Of a stretch of DNA of 64,000 nucleotides, positions 8,111 to 19,100 are shown in pieces; position 1 is the stretch's first letter, and each line of letters begins with the position of its first letter. The position numbers and the translations under genes are program-made. The notes below the pieces were generated by a model, which was not told where the DNA came from, did not search any database, and saw only the letters and a list, made by a program, of their open reading frames with translations. The stretch comes from Clostridiales bacterium (GTDB taxonomy: Bacteria > Bacillota > Clostridia > Christensenellales > Pumilibacteraceae), in the NCBI GenBank assembly GCA_015055625.1, contig SVHU01000002.1:1-64000 (forward strand), written 5' to 3'.

Positions 8111-10741
8111 TTACTTTTTCTTAGACGGATGTTTTACAAGCCCGATTGCCTTGCTAATTTCCATTATTACAAGAGGAACGAAAGCAAGACCTAAGCAGAT
8201 TAGATATTGTACCCAATCTAGATATACGATTGAGAATGCCAACATAACACCAGGGGTAAAGAGTACGAAAGCTACTAAGATAAGCGAAATAAGACAAGCG
8301 CCGTTGAGTTTACCGTTTCCAAATGGCCCGGTTACGAAAATCGAATGTTCAGACCTCATGTTAAACGCGTGTATAACCTGGGATACGGAAAGAGTCATAA
8401 ACGCCATTGTTCTTGCAACGTCTATATTCCAATTACTCATTACAAGTCCGATCCAGAACGCGCCTAGCGCCAGCAAACCAAACATAAAGCCTTGAAGTAC
8501 TACTCTTACACCCAGTCCGTGGGCAAATATGCCTTCGTTTTTTGGCTTTGGCTTTTGTTGCATTACATCTTTTTCAACAGGTTCCATACCGAGCGCAATT
8601 GCAGGAAGCGAGTCGGTTACGAGGTTTATCCACAAAAGTTGCATAGAAAGAAGGGGGGATTGTTGGAACACAAGCATTGCGATAAATACAAGCACGATCT
8701 CTCCAATGTTAGTACCAAGCAAGAATCCTACTACCTTTTTAATGTTAGCGTAAATTCCTCTACCTTCTTTTACCGCGTCTACTATCGTTGCAAAGTTATC
8801 GTCAGTAAGAGTCATATCTGCAGCGCCTTTTGCTACGTCAGTTCCGGTAATACCCATAGCGCATCCGATATCCGCAGCCTTTAACGCGGGAGCGTCGTTT
8901 ACGCCGTCGCCTGTCATGGATACAACCTGACCTTTACGTTGCCATGCTTTTACGATACGTATCTTGTTTTCGGGAGAAACTCGCGCGTATACGGAAATAT
9001 TTTCAACCTCTCTGTCAAGCTCTTCGTCGCTCATTTCGTCGAGCATTGCGCCTGTTATTGCTCTATCGCCGTCAAGCAGTATTCCCAGCTCTTTTGCAAT
9101 AGCTGATGCCGTAACTACGTGGTCACCTGTAATCATAACTGGCTTAATGCCTGCTTCTCTACAAGTTGCAACCGCAACTTTTGCCTCGGGACGTGGAGGA
9201 TCTATCATTCCTACAAGACCTAAAAAGGTAAGACCGCTTTCGAGCTCTTCGCTTACAAGCTCTGAAGGAACTTCGTCAATCTCTTTATATCCAACTGCCA
9301 AAACACGGAGCGCAGATGAGCTCATAAGCTCGTTCATTTCTTTCGCTTTAGCAAAATCTCCGCTACTGCAACGGCTTTCCATCATATCCACAGCGCCCTT
9401 TACGATAACGATTTTCTTTCCGTCAATAACGTTTATCGTACTCATAAGCTTACGGTCGGAATCAAACGGAATACCGCCTATTCTGGGATACTTTGCGTTA
9501 AGGTCGTCTTTTGTCATACCGTTTTTGTGCGAAGCATACACGATTGCCGTTTCGGTAGGATCTCCAATATGCGTTTCCTTACCGTCTGCAAAAACAACCG
9601 AACCGTCGCAACAAAGAGTGCCGAGCATAAGCAGATTTTTTACTTTATCGCTATTGTTTTCAGTAATATCTTCAATCTCACTCTCACCGTCTACGTATGC
9701 TTTTTTTAGCGTCATTCTATTCATTGTAAGCGTTCCGGTTTTGTCCGAGCAAATAATAGACGCGCTACCCAACGTTTCTACGGCAGGAAGTCTGCGAATA
9801 ATCGCATTCTTTTTTACCATACGCTGTACGCCTATTGAAAGCACTATCGTTACGATTGCAGGCAAGCCTTCTGGGATTGCTGATACTGCAAGCGATACTG
9901 CGGTCATAAATATATCAATTACTTCAATTCCGCTAATAAGACCTACGATAAACACAACAAGACAAGCGCCAAGAGCTACTATACCAAGGTATTTACCAAG
10001 CGATGCAAGCTTCTTTTGAAGAGGTGTTTGACTTTCACCCTCAGCAGAAAGCAAGTTTGCAATTTTACCCATCTCCGTGTCCATACCGATTGCGGTAACT
10101 ATTGCGGTTGCCGTACCGTACGTTATGGAACAGCCCGAATATATCATATTGCATCTATCACCCAAAGGCGCATCTTCCTTAACTTCTGCCAAAGCGTCTT
10201 TTTCGGAAGGAACGGACTCTCCTGTGAGCGCGGATTCTTCGCTCTTTAACGAAGTGGACTTGATAAGTCTTGCATCTGCAGGCACGAAATCGCCGGCTTC
10301 TAGTAATATTATATCGCCGGGAACAAGCTTGTCGGCGTTGATAATCTTTTCCTCACCGTTACGTATTACTCTCGCGTGAGGCGCGGACATATTCTTCAGT
10401 GCGTCTAACGCCTTTTCCGCTTTACTTTCCTGAGCTACGCCCATTACCGCGTTTAGCACTACGATAAGTAGGATAAGCGCTGGCTCGAAAAATTCTCTTG
10501 GATTTTGCTCTACGCATGCAATAACGAAAGACACGATTGCGGCTACGATCAAAATAAGAATCATTACGTCCTTAAACTGCTCGAAAAACTTGCGGAAAAG
10601 CGATTTTTTCTTCTTTTCCTTCAGCTTATTCTCGCCATATCTTGCCTGACGTTCTTCGACTTGCTCGTTAGTTAAGCCGGAAGACACGGAAGACGAAAGA
10701 TTTTCGACAACCGAATTTACATCCATTGAATAGGGTTTCAT
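8111..10741 (-). CDS. P-type cation ATPase (PMCA/SERCA-like), likely Mn2+ or Ca2+ exporter
   Basis: The 876-residue protein has the full P-type set: TGES in the actuator domain, the phosphorylated Asp in SDKTGTLTMNR, TGDGVNDAPALK in the P domain, and PEGLP in helix 4, which marks type IIA/IIB Ca2+/Mn2+ pumps. Ten helices are expected, four of them in the C-terminal quarter. An in-frame ATG 14 codons upstream exists, but AAGGAGAAAGAA sits right before the ATG at 10741. By sequence alone this would be called a calcium pump. The upstream yybP-ykoY riboswitch instead points to Mn2+-induced expression, as known for the Lactococcus YoaB pump. Confidence 0.93.
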   Translation of the reverse strand: MKPYSMDVNSVVENLSSSVSSGLTNEQVEERQARYGENKLKEKKKKSLFRKFFEQFKDVMILILIVAAIVSFVIACVEQNPREFFEPALILLIVVLNAVMGVAQESKAEKALDALKNMSAPHARVIRNGEEKIINADKLVPGDIILLEAGDFVPADARLIKSTSLKSEESALTGESVPSEKDALAEVKEDAPLGDRCNMIYSGCSITYGTATAIVTAIGMDTEMGKIANLLSAEGESQTPLQKKLASLGKYLGIVALGACLVVFIVGLISGIEVIDIFMTAVSLAVSAIPEGLPAIVTIVLSIGVQRMVKKNAIIRRLPAVETLGSASIICSDKTGTLTMNRMTLKKAYVDGESEIEDITENNSDKVKNLLMLGTLCCDGSVVFADGKETHIGDPTETAIVYASHKNGMTKDDLNAKYPRIGGIPFDSDRKLMSTINVIDGKKIVIVKGAVDMMESRCSSGDFAKAKEMNELMSSSALRVLAVGYKEIDEVPSELVSEELESGLTFLGLVGMIDPPRPEAKVAVATCREAGIKPVMITGDHVVTASAIAKELGILLDGDRAITGAMLDEMSDEELDREVENISVYARVSPENKIRIVKAWQRKGQVVSMTGDGVNDAPALKAADIGCAMGITGTDVAKGAADMTLTDDNFATIVDAVKEGRGIYANIKKVVGFLLGTNIGEIVLVFIAMLVFQQSPLLSMQLLWINLVTDSLPAIALGMEPVEKDVMQQKPKPKNEGIFAHGLGVRVVLQGFMFGLLALGAFWIGLVMSNWNIDVARTMAFMTLSVSQVIHAFNMRSEHSIFVTGPFGNGKLNGACLISLILVAFVLFTPGVMLAFSIVYLDWVQYLICLGLAFVPLVIMEISKAIGLVKHPSKKK

Positions 10742-10799
10742 TTCTTTCTCCTTTTCTTTATTATTTACCTTTTTATATTCCACCTATGCCGTTTGCGTT

Positions 10800-10834
10800 A
10801 AAAAAAGACACCTAAGCTATAAACTTTGGTGTCT
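10800..10834 (-). terminator. Riboswitch-controlled attenuator terminator
   Basis: On the minus strand AGACACC (10834-10828) pairs with GGTGTCT (10812-10806) and is followed by a run of seven T residues. An alternative partner for the first arm, another GGTGTCT at 10858-10852, lies upstream and could form an antiterminator. The layout is aptamer, antiterminator arm, terminator, gene. Confidence 0.8.
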
Positions 10835-10878
10835 TGTGTTTGTAATTGTTTAGACACCACGTAACGCCTTTAGGCATA

Positions 10879-10969
10879 CGTGAGTCTCGTAATTTCAAGC
10901 AAGCCAGACTAAAAAGCCAGGATGTTGAACTTGCTCCGCCATATATTTGGCGCTTACTACTCCCTCACG
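10879..10969 (-). promoter_or_regulatory. yybP-ykoY family (Mn2+) riboswitch aptamer
   Basis: The minus strand shows P1 (CGTGAG at 10969-10964 with CTCACG at 10884-10879), the conserved GGGAGTAG just inside P1, GC-rich internal hairpins, and ACGAGAC near the 3' end. These are the class hallmarks. The 3' P1 strand overlaps CACGTA (10882-10877), which can instead pair with TACGTG (10863-10858), giving a plausible switching strand. The family binds Mn2+ and turns on exporters. The gene downstream is a P-type ATPase, a known target type. Confidence 0.85.
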
Positions 10970-11060
10970 GAAACAAGAGTATTTTAACATGGTAAAAACA
11001 ATTTGTCAACGCTTTTATGCCTTTTGTAATAATTTTCGCTATATATTTAGCTTTTTATCA

Positions 11061-12674
11061 CTAAAGAAGAGAAATTACTTTTTGCATAAACTCAAAGTGA
11101 GCTTTTGGACAATGTGGATATTTATCATAACCGCTGAGTCCATACTCTTTTAAGAGCGCATCAACTTTTTCCTCGCCTAAAATCTTTTCCGCTTGCTTTA
11201 ATATACGATAGTCGTCAAATGCTTCAAACCCAGCAACTGAACGAAGCGAGTGAGTTGCTCCACTCTTTATGGGATATACGATAAAACCGTCGCCACTTGG
11301 AAAACCTGCGTTTGCATCGGTATTACAGTAAGGGTCAATCTCACCCACAGAAAGTCTTGCGTTGTAGAAGTTGTACCCCCAATGTAAATAGCCTTGAACT
11401 TTAGTTTGATAAAGCTGAGTTCCGATAATACGCGTACGGTGCAAGGGCATAGATAAAAATCTATTGGAGTAATTTCCCCAAGACGGATTACAGCAGTTGT
11501 ACGTAAAGAGCGGTTTTACACCGTTTTCCTTGAAAGGTTTGTATACATCTATTTCGGGAACAGGGATATCCACTAAGCCCTTTTCATAATACTCGTAATG
11601 GCTCATTGCGTCCATTGTAGGCATGTCGCCAATAAGCGCTTTTACAAACTTTCTAAGCTCGGTGTACTTTTCGATATGCTTCTCGTTAGGCTCGTCGGTA
11701 AGGTGGAAATACGAGTATTTGTCTATACCGAGTTTTTTAAGGTTTTCGATAAGCTGAGGAATAAGCGCGGTAAGAAAATCTAAATAACGTACGTCAGTAG
11801 ACGGTACATCCCAGCCAAAAATTCGCTCTTGCTTTCCATTAACGTCAGCAATTATTTTAGGACATGCGTTTCCTCCCCACTGCGTAAACAGGTGAGAAAG
11901 TTCGAAGTATTTTATACCCCTACGCTTTGCAAATTTTACAAACTTTTCAAAATCGGAAAAGTCGAACTCGTAACCACTATCTAGTTTTTTTACTTTTATA
12001 AGCTGTGCGGTTTGTCTTTCGCTTCCTATCTTAGTATCAAGCGGTGGTGTAAAAAGGGGAGTCAGGAGCATATTATAACCACACTCGGTAAACACTTTCA
12101 AGTAAGAATCAAACACTTTGTAAAAGCATTTTCCAAAAAGTTTTACGTTATGCTTTTGAGCAATGCAGTCATAATGCATCCAGTTTGTAAGCACTAGGTC
12201 GGTGTCATCCAAACAAACGTCTTTTACAGTAAGAGTATGAGAGCACGACGCCACTACTTCGTCTTTCTCGTTTTTGAGATTGAAAACAGTTTCGTACTCG
12301 CCAGCTTCCACTTTATCGCTAATATCGAAAATTACACTTAACGCTCTATGCTGACGTGGCGGTAAATCAAACGGCTTTTCATGTTTTATAAGAGCATCAG
12401 GAACAAGAGCAGGCGACGTTGTTTCGTAGTATTCGTCAATAGTTTGAGGAATGGTTGTAACAGGCACGGGGCGCTGTTCGTACACGGTTATTACGTCTTT
12501 TAGTTTGCCAACCACATCTAACGTAAGGTTATATGAGTGCGCGTCGGTATACATTGCAATCTGAAGCGCGTACTTCATTCTCTTTAACACTGTTGCGCTC
12601 TTTTCTTCAAACGTGGGCTGAACAGAATATAAAACTCTTTGCATAGAATTGACAGTTTTTAGCTGAATTGGCAT
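11061..12674 (-). CDS. DUF4091 (glycoside hydrolase-like) protein
   Basis: The 537-residue protein has an N-terminal beta-rich region (about 1-170) followed by a TIM-barrel-like part containing YFHLTDEPN near residue 325, the mark of the DUF4091 family. The Asp-Glu of this motif is in the place of a clan GH-A acid/base residue, so glycosidase activity is likely but unproven. Other aromatic-rich motifs include YNCCNPSWGNYSNRF and LHWGYNFYN. No signal peptide is present, so it should act in the cytoplasm. GGAG precedes the ATG. The divergent AraC/GH2 pair next door suggests a role in the same glycan pathway. The substrate is unknown. Confidence 0.8.
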   Translation of the reverse strand: MPIQLKTVNSMQRVLYSVQPTFEEKSATVLKRMKYALQIAMYTDAHSYNLTLDVVGKLKDVITVYEQRPVPVTTIPQTIDEYYETTSPALVPDALIKHEKPFDLPPRQHRALSVIFDISDKVEAGEYETVFNLKNEKDEVVASCSHTLTVKDVCLDDTDLVLTNWMHYDCIAQKHNVKLFGKCFYKVFDSYLKVFTECGYNMLLTPLFTPPLDTKIGSERQTAQLIKVKKLDSGYEFDFSDFEKFVKFAKRRGIKYFELSHLFTQWGGNACPKIIADVNGKQERIFGWDVPSTDVRYLDFLTALIPQLIENLKKLGIDKYSYFHLTDEPNEKHIEKYTELRKFVKALIGDMPTMDAMSHYEYYEKGLVDIPVPEIDVYKPFKENGVKPLFTYNCCNPSWGNYSNRFLSMPLHRTRIIGTQLYQTKVQGYLHWGYNFYNARLSVGEIDPYCNTDANAGFPSGDGFIVYPIKSGATHSLRSVAGFEAFDDYRILKQAEKILGEEKVDALLKEYGLSGYDKYPHCPKAHFEFMQKVISLL

Positions 12675-12798
12675 AATTTTCTCCTTATTAAGCTTTGTAT
12701 TTTTCTCTAATTATACGCTTTTTATCACGATAACGGTTATTATTTAGTTAATGTCAGTTTGTATTTTTTTAGTTAATCCATTCTTCCTGCAAACAAAA

Positions 12799-13584
12799 CT
12801 ATAAGTTTTTTCTGTATTTATCAGGTGAATACCCTGTGTTCTTTTTGAACACTCTCGAAAAGTATAGAGGATCGTCAAAACCTGAAAGCGAGGCTACCAC
12901 CGAAACTTTAAGCGAAGTAGACGTAAGTAAGTATTTTGCATAATCAGTTTGGAGCTTTGTTTTGTACTTTAACGGAGTTACTCCATACGATTGCTTAAAC
13001 GCTCTAATAAAATGTCCATCGCTCATAAAAGACGCCTGAGAATAGTCCTCAAGAGTATGATTTTGTGAAAAATCACTCATCATAGCAATGGCTTTTGCAA
13101 ACGGCTTTTCGATTTTTTTCTCGCACAAGAGAATGCAAAGCGCTTTTAAGAGGGCGACTATATAATCCTCACTCCGCTCTCCGCTGTTCACGCACGCGCT
13201 TATCATCATTTCCAAGATATTGTTAACGTCGTTGCTTTTGTCTTTATAGCAAACGCATCTACCAGTAAAATCCTCGACAATCTCTTCTGCCTGTGTTCCA
13301 GTAAAATGTATCCAATAATAAACGCTACCCTCGCTGGCTTTGTAGGTATAGTTGTGAGCTTCGTTGGGCTTATATAAAGCGCAATGCGAGCTTGGATAAC
13401 TTATTCCGTCCACGACAAATTCGCCACTTGCAACAAACAGCAAATGATAGTCCTTTCTCCCATTCACTCTCACAAGCTCGATATCCTCACTTACATTTTT
13501 ATACGAACCGCAATTATTAACTTTTAAGATAAGCTCGGAATCAGAATCGGTATTCTTTCTTCCCTTGCCAAACAATACTCGCAT
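12799..13584 (-). CDS. AraC-family transcriptional regulator
   Basis: The 261-residue protein has an N-terminal cupin-like sensing domain (about 1-150; note GEFVVDGISYP and the NEAHNYTY metal/ligand-like motif) and a C-terminal double helix-turn-helix at about 165-261. The latter ends with the canonical ASLSGFDDPLYFSRVFKKNTG and SPDKYR. It is divergently transcribed from the GH2 gene at 13757. The 170-bp gap between them contains an inverted TTTTGTCCATA repeat that is a probable binding site. It likely activates the GH2 enzyme in response to a sugar. Confidence 0.9.
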   Translation of the reverse strand: MRVLFGKGRKNTDSDSELILKVNNCGSYKNVSEDIELVRVNGRKDYHLLFVASGEFVVDGISYPSSHCALYKPNEAHNYTYKASEGSVYYWIHFTGTQAEEIVEDFTGRCVCYKDKSNDVNNILEMMISACVNSGERSEDYIVALLKALCILLCEKKIEKPFAKAIAMMSDFSQNHTLEDYSQASFMSDGHFIRAFKQSYGVTPLKYKTKLQTDYAKYLLTSTSLKVSVVASLSGFDDPLYFSRVFKKNTGYSPDKYRKNL

Positions 13585-13654
13585 GCTTTTCTCCTTTTAG
13601 AAATTATACCATATAAAAGCAACACATGCAAGACTTTTTTTAAAAAAATATCAA

Positions 13655-13711
13655 TTTTGTCCATATAAAAACGTTTTTGGTATGGACAAAAAGAATATAT
13701 GTTGCTATAAT
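13655..13711 (+). promoter_or_regulatory. Operator and promoter of GH2 gene
   Basis: TTTTGTCCATA (13655-13665) and TATGGACAAAA (13681-13691) form a perfect 11-bp inverted repeat. The second arm overlaps a TGGACA -35 box at 13683-13688, and TATAAT follows at 13706-13711 with a 17-bp spacer. The same GGACAAAAAG core occurs upstream of the GH43 gene and of the SDR/AraC pair. Confidence 0.65.
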
Positions 13712-13756
13712 AATTAAAACGGATTTCCGTAATCTTATACTTTATAGGAGCAAGTT

Positions 13757-16096
13757 ATGAGAGAAATTATCGATTTTGACAAAAATTGGTTCTTTTGCAG
13801 AAAAGACATTAAGAGCGAATACGGCGCGTATAAGGGAATTGCGTACATCAGCGCAAAGACCGAGCGTTATCACTTAGGACCTGCCAGCAAGGATTATTTT
13901 TGCGAGCCCGACTCGTACAATCTTAACGCAACACATTCCAGCGGAGAAAAATGGGAAAGAGTAGACCTTCCTCACGATTATATAATTCAGGGTATTCCCG
14001 AGGAAAAATACAACAACGCTTTGGGTTTTGTACCCTATGACAATGCTTGGTACGTAAAGCGTTTTAACCTTAGCGAAGAAGATAAAAACAAGCGTATAAC
14101 CTTGCTTTTCGAAGGCGTTGCAACTCACGCAACCGTATACCTTAACGGATGCTTGCTTAAACATAATTTTTGCGGATACAACTCGTTTGAGGTCGATATT
14201 ACCGACGTTGTAAAATACACCGAGCGTAACCACCTTGCAGTCTACGTAGACACTCAACATCACGAGGGTTGGTGGTACGAGGGCGGTGGAATTTATCGCC
14301 ACGTTAAGATGATTAAAACCGATTTAGTATCGGTGGATTTGTGGGGAATTTACGCAAAACCCGTACACGTATGCGACAAAACGTGGAAAGTTGAAACACA
14401 AACCACTATCAGAAACGACAATGTAAAAACAAAATCCGTAAAGGTTGTAGGCGAAATTTTTGACGAAAACAATAATCTTATTGCAACAAAGGAAGTAAGC
14501 GGAAAGATTGTTGATAAGGATATCAGAACCTTTAAGTACACGTTTGATATAAACGATCCTACGCTCTACTATCCCGACTCACCCACGCGTTATACAATGA
14601 AGGCCAGCGTTTACGTAAACAACGCGCTTGTAGATAGCGACGAGGTTAAGTTTGGTTTTAGAACGTTCTATCTAGACCCCGACAAGGGAATGTTTATTAA
14701 CGGCAAGCACTACAAGATTCAAGGCTTGTGCGGACACGCGGACTGCGGACTTATGGGAAAAGCAGTACCCGATAATATCCATAGATATAAAGTACGCCTT
14801 ATGAAAGAAATGGGCGCGAACGGATACAGAACGAGCCACTACCCCCAAGCTGAGGCTCTTATGGAAGAGCTTGACAAAAACGGCTTTATCGTAATGGACG
14901 AAACCAGATGGTTTGAGTCTACCGACGAGGGCAAAGCTCAGCTTGAAATGCTTATGAAACGCGATAGAAACCGCGCTTGCGTTTTCTTCTGGTCGGTGGG
15001 TAACGAAGAGCCTCACCACGTAACCGAGGAGGGTAGACGCATTGCTCAAACATTGATGTCGCTAGCTCACAAGCTTGATGATTCGAGAGTTATTATGACA
15101 GCAGTTTGCCACAATCCCGACAAGGCCACCGTGTACGACGAGCTTGAAGCGATTGGTATAAACTACAACTGGACGATGTACGAATACGTTCATAAAAAGT
15201 ATCCTAAAAAGGCGGTGTTCTCGTCAGAATGTTGCGCAACGGGTACTACTCGCGGTTGGTACTTCCCCGACGAACCCACAAAAGCATACTTACCTGCGTA
15301 CGATAGAGATAGTTCTATCGACTTTAAGGGTAGAGAGTTTACTTGGAAATATCTTGCGTCTAATGAATGGCTTCTTGGCGGATATCAGTGGATAGCTTTT
15401 GAGCATCGTGGCGAAGCTGTTTGGCCAAGAGTTTGCTCTCAAAGTGGAGCAATAGACTTGTTTATGCAAAAGAAGGACGCATTCTATCAAAACAAGTCGC
15501 ATTGGACGACAGAGCCTATGGTTCACCTTCTTCCGCATTGGAACTTCAGAGGTTTTGAAGGCAAAGAATTTAGAGTTGTTGCATACACCAATACTCCAGC
15601 ATGCGAACTATTCTTAAACGGTGTTTCGCTAGGTAAAAAGGAAGTAGAAAAGTGGGGACACGCCGAATGGCAAGTAACGTACGAACCTGGCAAGATAGAA
15701 GTTGTAGCATACGACGAAAACGGAAACGTTGTAGCTTCGGACAATAAAATCACCTCATCCACTCCCTACGCTTTACGCCTTTCTCTGGACACCGACGACG
15801 TAAAGGCAAACGGCAAGGATATTGCAATCCTTTCATGCTACGTTGTAGATAAGGATGGTAACGAGGTTTACGACGCTACCCCCACTGTTTCGTTTACAGC
15901 AAACGGCGCCGGTAAGATTTATTCCACCGGCTCTGATATAAGCGAACACTCCAGCTTGTTCCTCTCCACTCGTAAAATGAGAGCAGGCCGAATCGGCGTT
16001 GCTGTTAAGATGACCGAAAAAGAGGGTAAGCTTACCGTTATTGCTCAAGCAGACGGACTTCTCCCTGCAATACTTGAACAAGAAATCAGCAAATAA
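13757..16096 (+). CDS. GH2 family glycoside hydrolase (beta-galactosidase-like)
   Basis: The 779-residue enzyme shows the GH2 order: N-terminal sugar-binding jelly roll (to about residue 190, with YLNG and a GGGIYRHV motif), Ig-like domain (about 195-300), TIM barrel, then C-terminal Ig-like domains with CELFLNGVSLGKKEV, as in DUF4982-containing members. The acid/base Glu is in FFWSVGNEE near residue 418 and the nucleophile Glu in AVFSSECC near residue 494. It removes beta-linked galactose or a related sugar. No signal peptide is seen, so it works on imported oligosaccharides. AGGAG precedes the ATG. It is divergent from its likely AraC activator. Confidence 0.9.
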   Translation: MREIIDFDKNWFFCRKDIKSEYGAYKGIAYISAKTERYHLGPASKDYFCEPDSYNLNATHSSGEKWERVDLPHDYIIQGIPEEKYNNALGFVPYDNAWYVKRFNLSEEDKNKRITLLFEGVATHATVYLNGCLLKHNFCGYNSFEVDITDVVKYTERNHLAVYVDTQHHEGWWYEGGGIYRHVKMIKTDLVSVDLWGIYAKPVHVCDKTWKVETQTTIRNDNVKTKSVKVVGEIFDENNNLIATKEVSGKIVDKDIRTFKYTFDINDPTLYYPDSPTRYTMKASVYVNNALVDSDEVKFGFRTFYLDPDKGMFINGKHYKIQGLCGHADCGLMGKAVPDNIHRYKVRLMKEMGANGYRTSHYPQAEALMEELDKNGFIVMDETRWFESTDEGKAQLEMLMKRDRNRACVFFWSVGNEEPHHVTEEGRRIAQTLMSLAHKLDDSRVIMTAVCHNPDKATVYDELEAIGINYNWTMYEYVHKKYPKKAVFSSECCATGTTRGWYFPDEPTKAYLPAYDRDSSIDFKGREFTWKYLASNEWLLGGYQWIAFEHRGEAVWPRVCSQSGAIDLFMQKKDAFYQNKSHWTTEPMVHLLPHWNFRGFEGKEFRVVAYTNTPACELFLNGVSLGKKEVEKWGHAEWQVTYEPGKIEVVAYDENGNVVASDNKITSSTPYALRLSLDTDDVKANGKDIAILSCYVVDKDGNEVYDATPTVSFTANGAGKIYSTGSDISEHSSLFLSTRKMRAGRIGVAVKMTEKEGKLTVIAQADGLLPAILEQEISK

Positions 16097-16120
16097 GCTT
16101 ATTAAAACTTCAACTATTAT

Positions 16121-16158
16121 AAAACAGTCTGTTTCAACCAATGAAACAGACTGTTTTT
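16121..16158. terminator. Bidirectional terminator between GH2 and lipoprotein genes
   Basis: AAAACAGTCTGTTTCA pairs with TGAAACAGACTGTTTT around a 5-nt loop. A and T tails allow it to serve both convergent genes. Confidence 0.88.
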
Positions 16159-16179
16159 GTTATGTTTTGTTAATACGTA

Positions 16180-19100
16180 TTAGGGTAAATCGGTAAATTC
16201 GTTTGCTCCGATCTCTCTTACGTTTACGTTGAAGATATAGAAATCCACTGCATACGAGGAGGAATACCAAAGCTTTAGCGAAGACTCGCCCGCTACTTGC
16301 TGACTTGCATATTTGTAAGCAAACTTATAATCCGTTTCGGTTGGGCTCTTGTAATAGAAGTATATTACGTTGTTCTTGCGAATAATTCTAAAATCGATTT
16401 GGTAATCGTATTTTTGAACGCTGTGTGGCAAGTTCAAATTAGTAACGTTTATTCTATCAGCCCACTCTTTACCCGCAGGAATAATACGTATTGCGTTAGA
16501 ATAAAACGAAATATGCTCGTTAACACCGTTCGTATTTATGATAATTCCAACGCCCGGATTAGTTTCGTTAGTAACATTTGCAACCTCGCGTCTTACGTGG
16601 GAGAAGTCGTACACAAAGTCGGTAAACGTATCGGCAAACGCATAGACTACGTTTGTGCTAGCCTTAACGTTTAAGTATGCTCCGTTTATCGTAAGCTTTT
16701 CGTCTGAGTAGTTATATCCGTACGTTTCTACGCCGTTTGCACTATCTCCGCCAAAGGGAAGAGTTCCACTATTGAGAACTATACCTTCTACGCTTTCGGT
16801 AAGCTTAAGCTGTTTATTCTCGCACGCATAACCATCCTTTTTGATACGGAAGGTATACAAGCCCGAATTGATAACACGCTCAAATGAGCCGTCGCTACTT
16901 GTCTTGAACGTTTGGATCAATTCTCCAAACATATCCAAAATTTCGATATCTAGAGCTTCTGTTGTGGGATTACCGTTAAGCAACGCTACGCCTTTTACCG
17001 TAACAGGAATTGGTGTTATATCCATTGAAAACTCAAAAGTATCGCCCTTGTTTCCTACCGTAAACTTGTACTTGTTATTAATTACCGAAACAAGCTTTCC
17101 GTTATACTTTGCATAGGTTACCGAATATCCGTCTTTAGGCTTAAAGGTTATTGTAATCTCATCACCAAGAGCAAACTTGCTTTCGCCGTTTATCACACTT
17201 CCGCCCGATACGGAATATGTGCCAAGTTCGGGAGTATTGTTTGTTATTGCTACGTCGCGTTCGAACCAACTTGGAACACTATCGTCGTCAAACTTAGTTA
17301 CGTTCATATTCCAAATAAGGAAGCTGTTTGCTTGCGCGTTGGTATTATGCAAGAACACTTCACTTGCGCCTTCTTCGTTCATACTCTCGTACTCATACGC
17401 AAGATGATACTCAGTTTCTGTAGGCTTTTTGTAATACATATAGAACACATTATGGCGTCTTGCTATTCTAAAATCAATTTGCTCGTTAAAGTTTTGCAAG
17501 TTGTAGTTTCCACATCCGCCAACGTTAATTCTATCAGCCCAAGTTCCGCCAGCCGGAATAATACGTACCGCTCCCGTAAAGAACGTAAGAGCTTCGTTTG
17601 TTCCGTTTGTATAAAGCGATATACCTATCGCCGCGCCAGTTTCATTTTCAACTCCGACTACTTCCTTTCTCATATACGAATAGTCGAAAACAAAGTCTGC
17701 CATAAGTCCTTCGTTTATAGCGTACTTAACATTGCCGTTTGCTACAACTTTTCCATACACGCCTTTAATATCAACGTAGTCGTCTTTGTATCCATAGCCA
17801 AGCGACAATCCTACACTTGATTTTTGAGTTCCCCCAGGAACTTCGCCACCAATGGGAGAATCGTGAAGAGTGAGCAAGAAATTAGAAACGTCCTTATTAA
17901 GGTTTACACTAGCCGTTTCGCAAGCAAAGCCTTCTACCTCTACTCTCACGTAATAAATCCCCTCAGGCAATGCAATTAAGAACGAGCCGTCCTCTCCTGT
18001 TGTAAACTGAACTTCAGTCTTGCCGTCAGCGCTTTGAGCCGTTCCACTAAGCGAGCTAACGCTTATACCATCTTTACCCTCCACTTTACCGCTAAGAGTG
18101 TAAGATACTGAATAAAGCATAGATATTTCCATTTGTCCAACCATTGATTGATTTAAGGTAATGGTTGCAACAGGATTAGTTTCTGTCAATATTACTTTAG
18201 TATCGCCAAGCAAAACTGTGTACGCAGTATCTATAAGCGCGTGTTCGGTAAGCGAGAGCGTAATCTTTTGACCAGGGAATCCGATTTGATTAATAGCGTC
18301 GCCATCATTAACACTCAACAGTCCTTCAATATTGATATAAGGCTTGTTATAATCGGTTTCGTATTCTTCATTTATATCGTAGCACGTATCATCCATACTA
18401 AGCGTAACGCCAACTTCGTCTTTAGCGTACTTGATAGCCTCGTCACCCACCTTGATCCAATAATCCTTGTATCTCATAGACAGATAATAAGACGAGTGTC
18501 CCGAAATTGCTACGCCACATTTTCCCGAAAGGTTATAAAGCTCTACCATTGTTACAAACACGTCGTTTACGTAACAGAAAGCCATACTGTTTATCTTTAT
18601 TACCTTAAACTTTGTAAAGTAGAAAGTTTCGGGATTGTTTGGATCTGTGGGAAGAATATTAACTGTACCCTTAGAACCAGGAATATTAATATATGTGGGA
18701 TTCCAACCCTTATTTGTATGCAAAACTCTAATTCTGTTTCCTGCAAGCTCTATCCAGGAAAAACTTCTTTTTGCGTCAACAAACATAAATCCTGCGCCGG
18801 GGTTAGCCTCATATACGGGATTAAGTCCTGTATTGATTGTATTTGCAACGTTAATTTCTACAACTTGATATTCGTGCACCGTTTTTCCCGAGAAGTACAC
18901 GGGAGAGAACGCAGTATCGCCTGTTTCCATATCTACGTAGCCAAGCGATTCTGTGGTCATATTCCAGTTTCCAGGGTTACTACCAAACGACATTTTGCCC
19001 TCTTCATCATAAGCCGTACCGCCCACAATATTGGGAATCATATAGATAGTATCTAACGTTGTATTTTCAGTTACGTTTACTAACTTATCTAAATAATAAG

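Noticed and set aside
8964-10019. 351-codon open frame antisense to the P-type ATPase
   Set aside because: It mirrors the ATPase coding frame, has low-complexity Ser/Ile/Pro composition and no ribosome site.
18241-19056. 271-codon open frame antisense to the giant lipoprotein
   Set aside because: The lipoprotein frame is continuous, with signal peptide and domains. The opposite frame has no recognisable motif.
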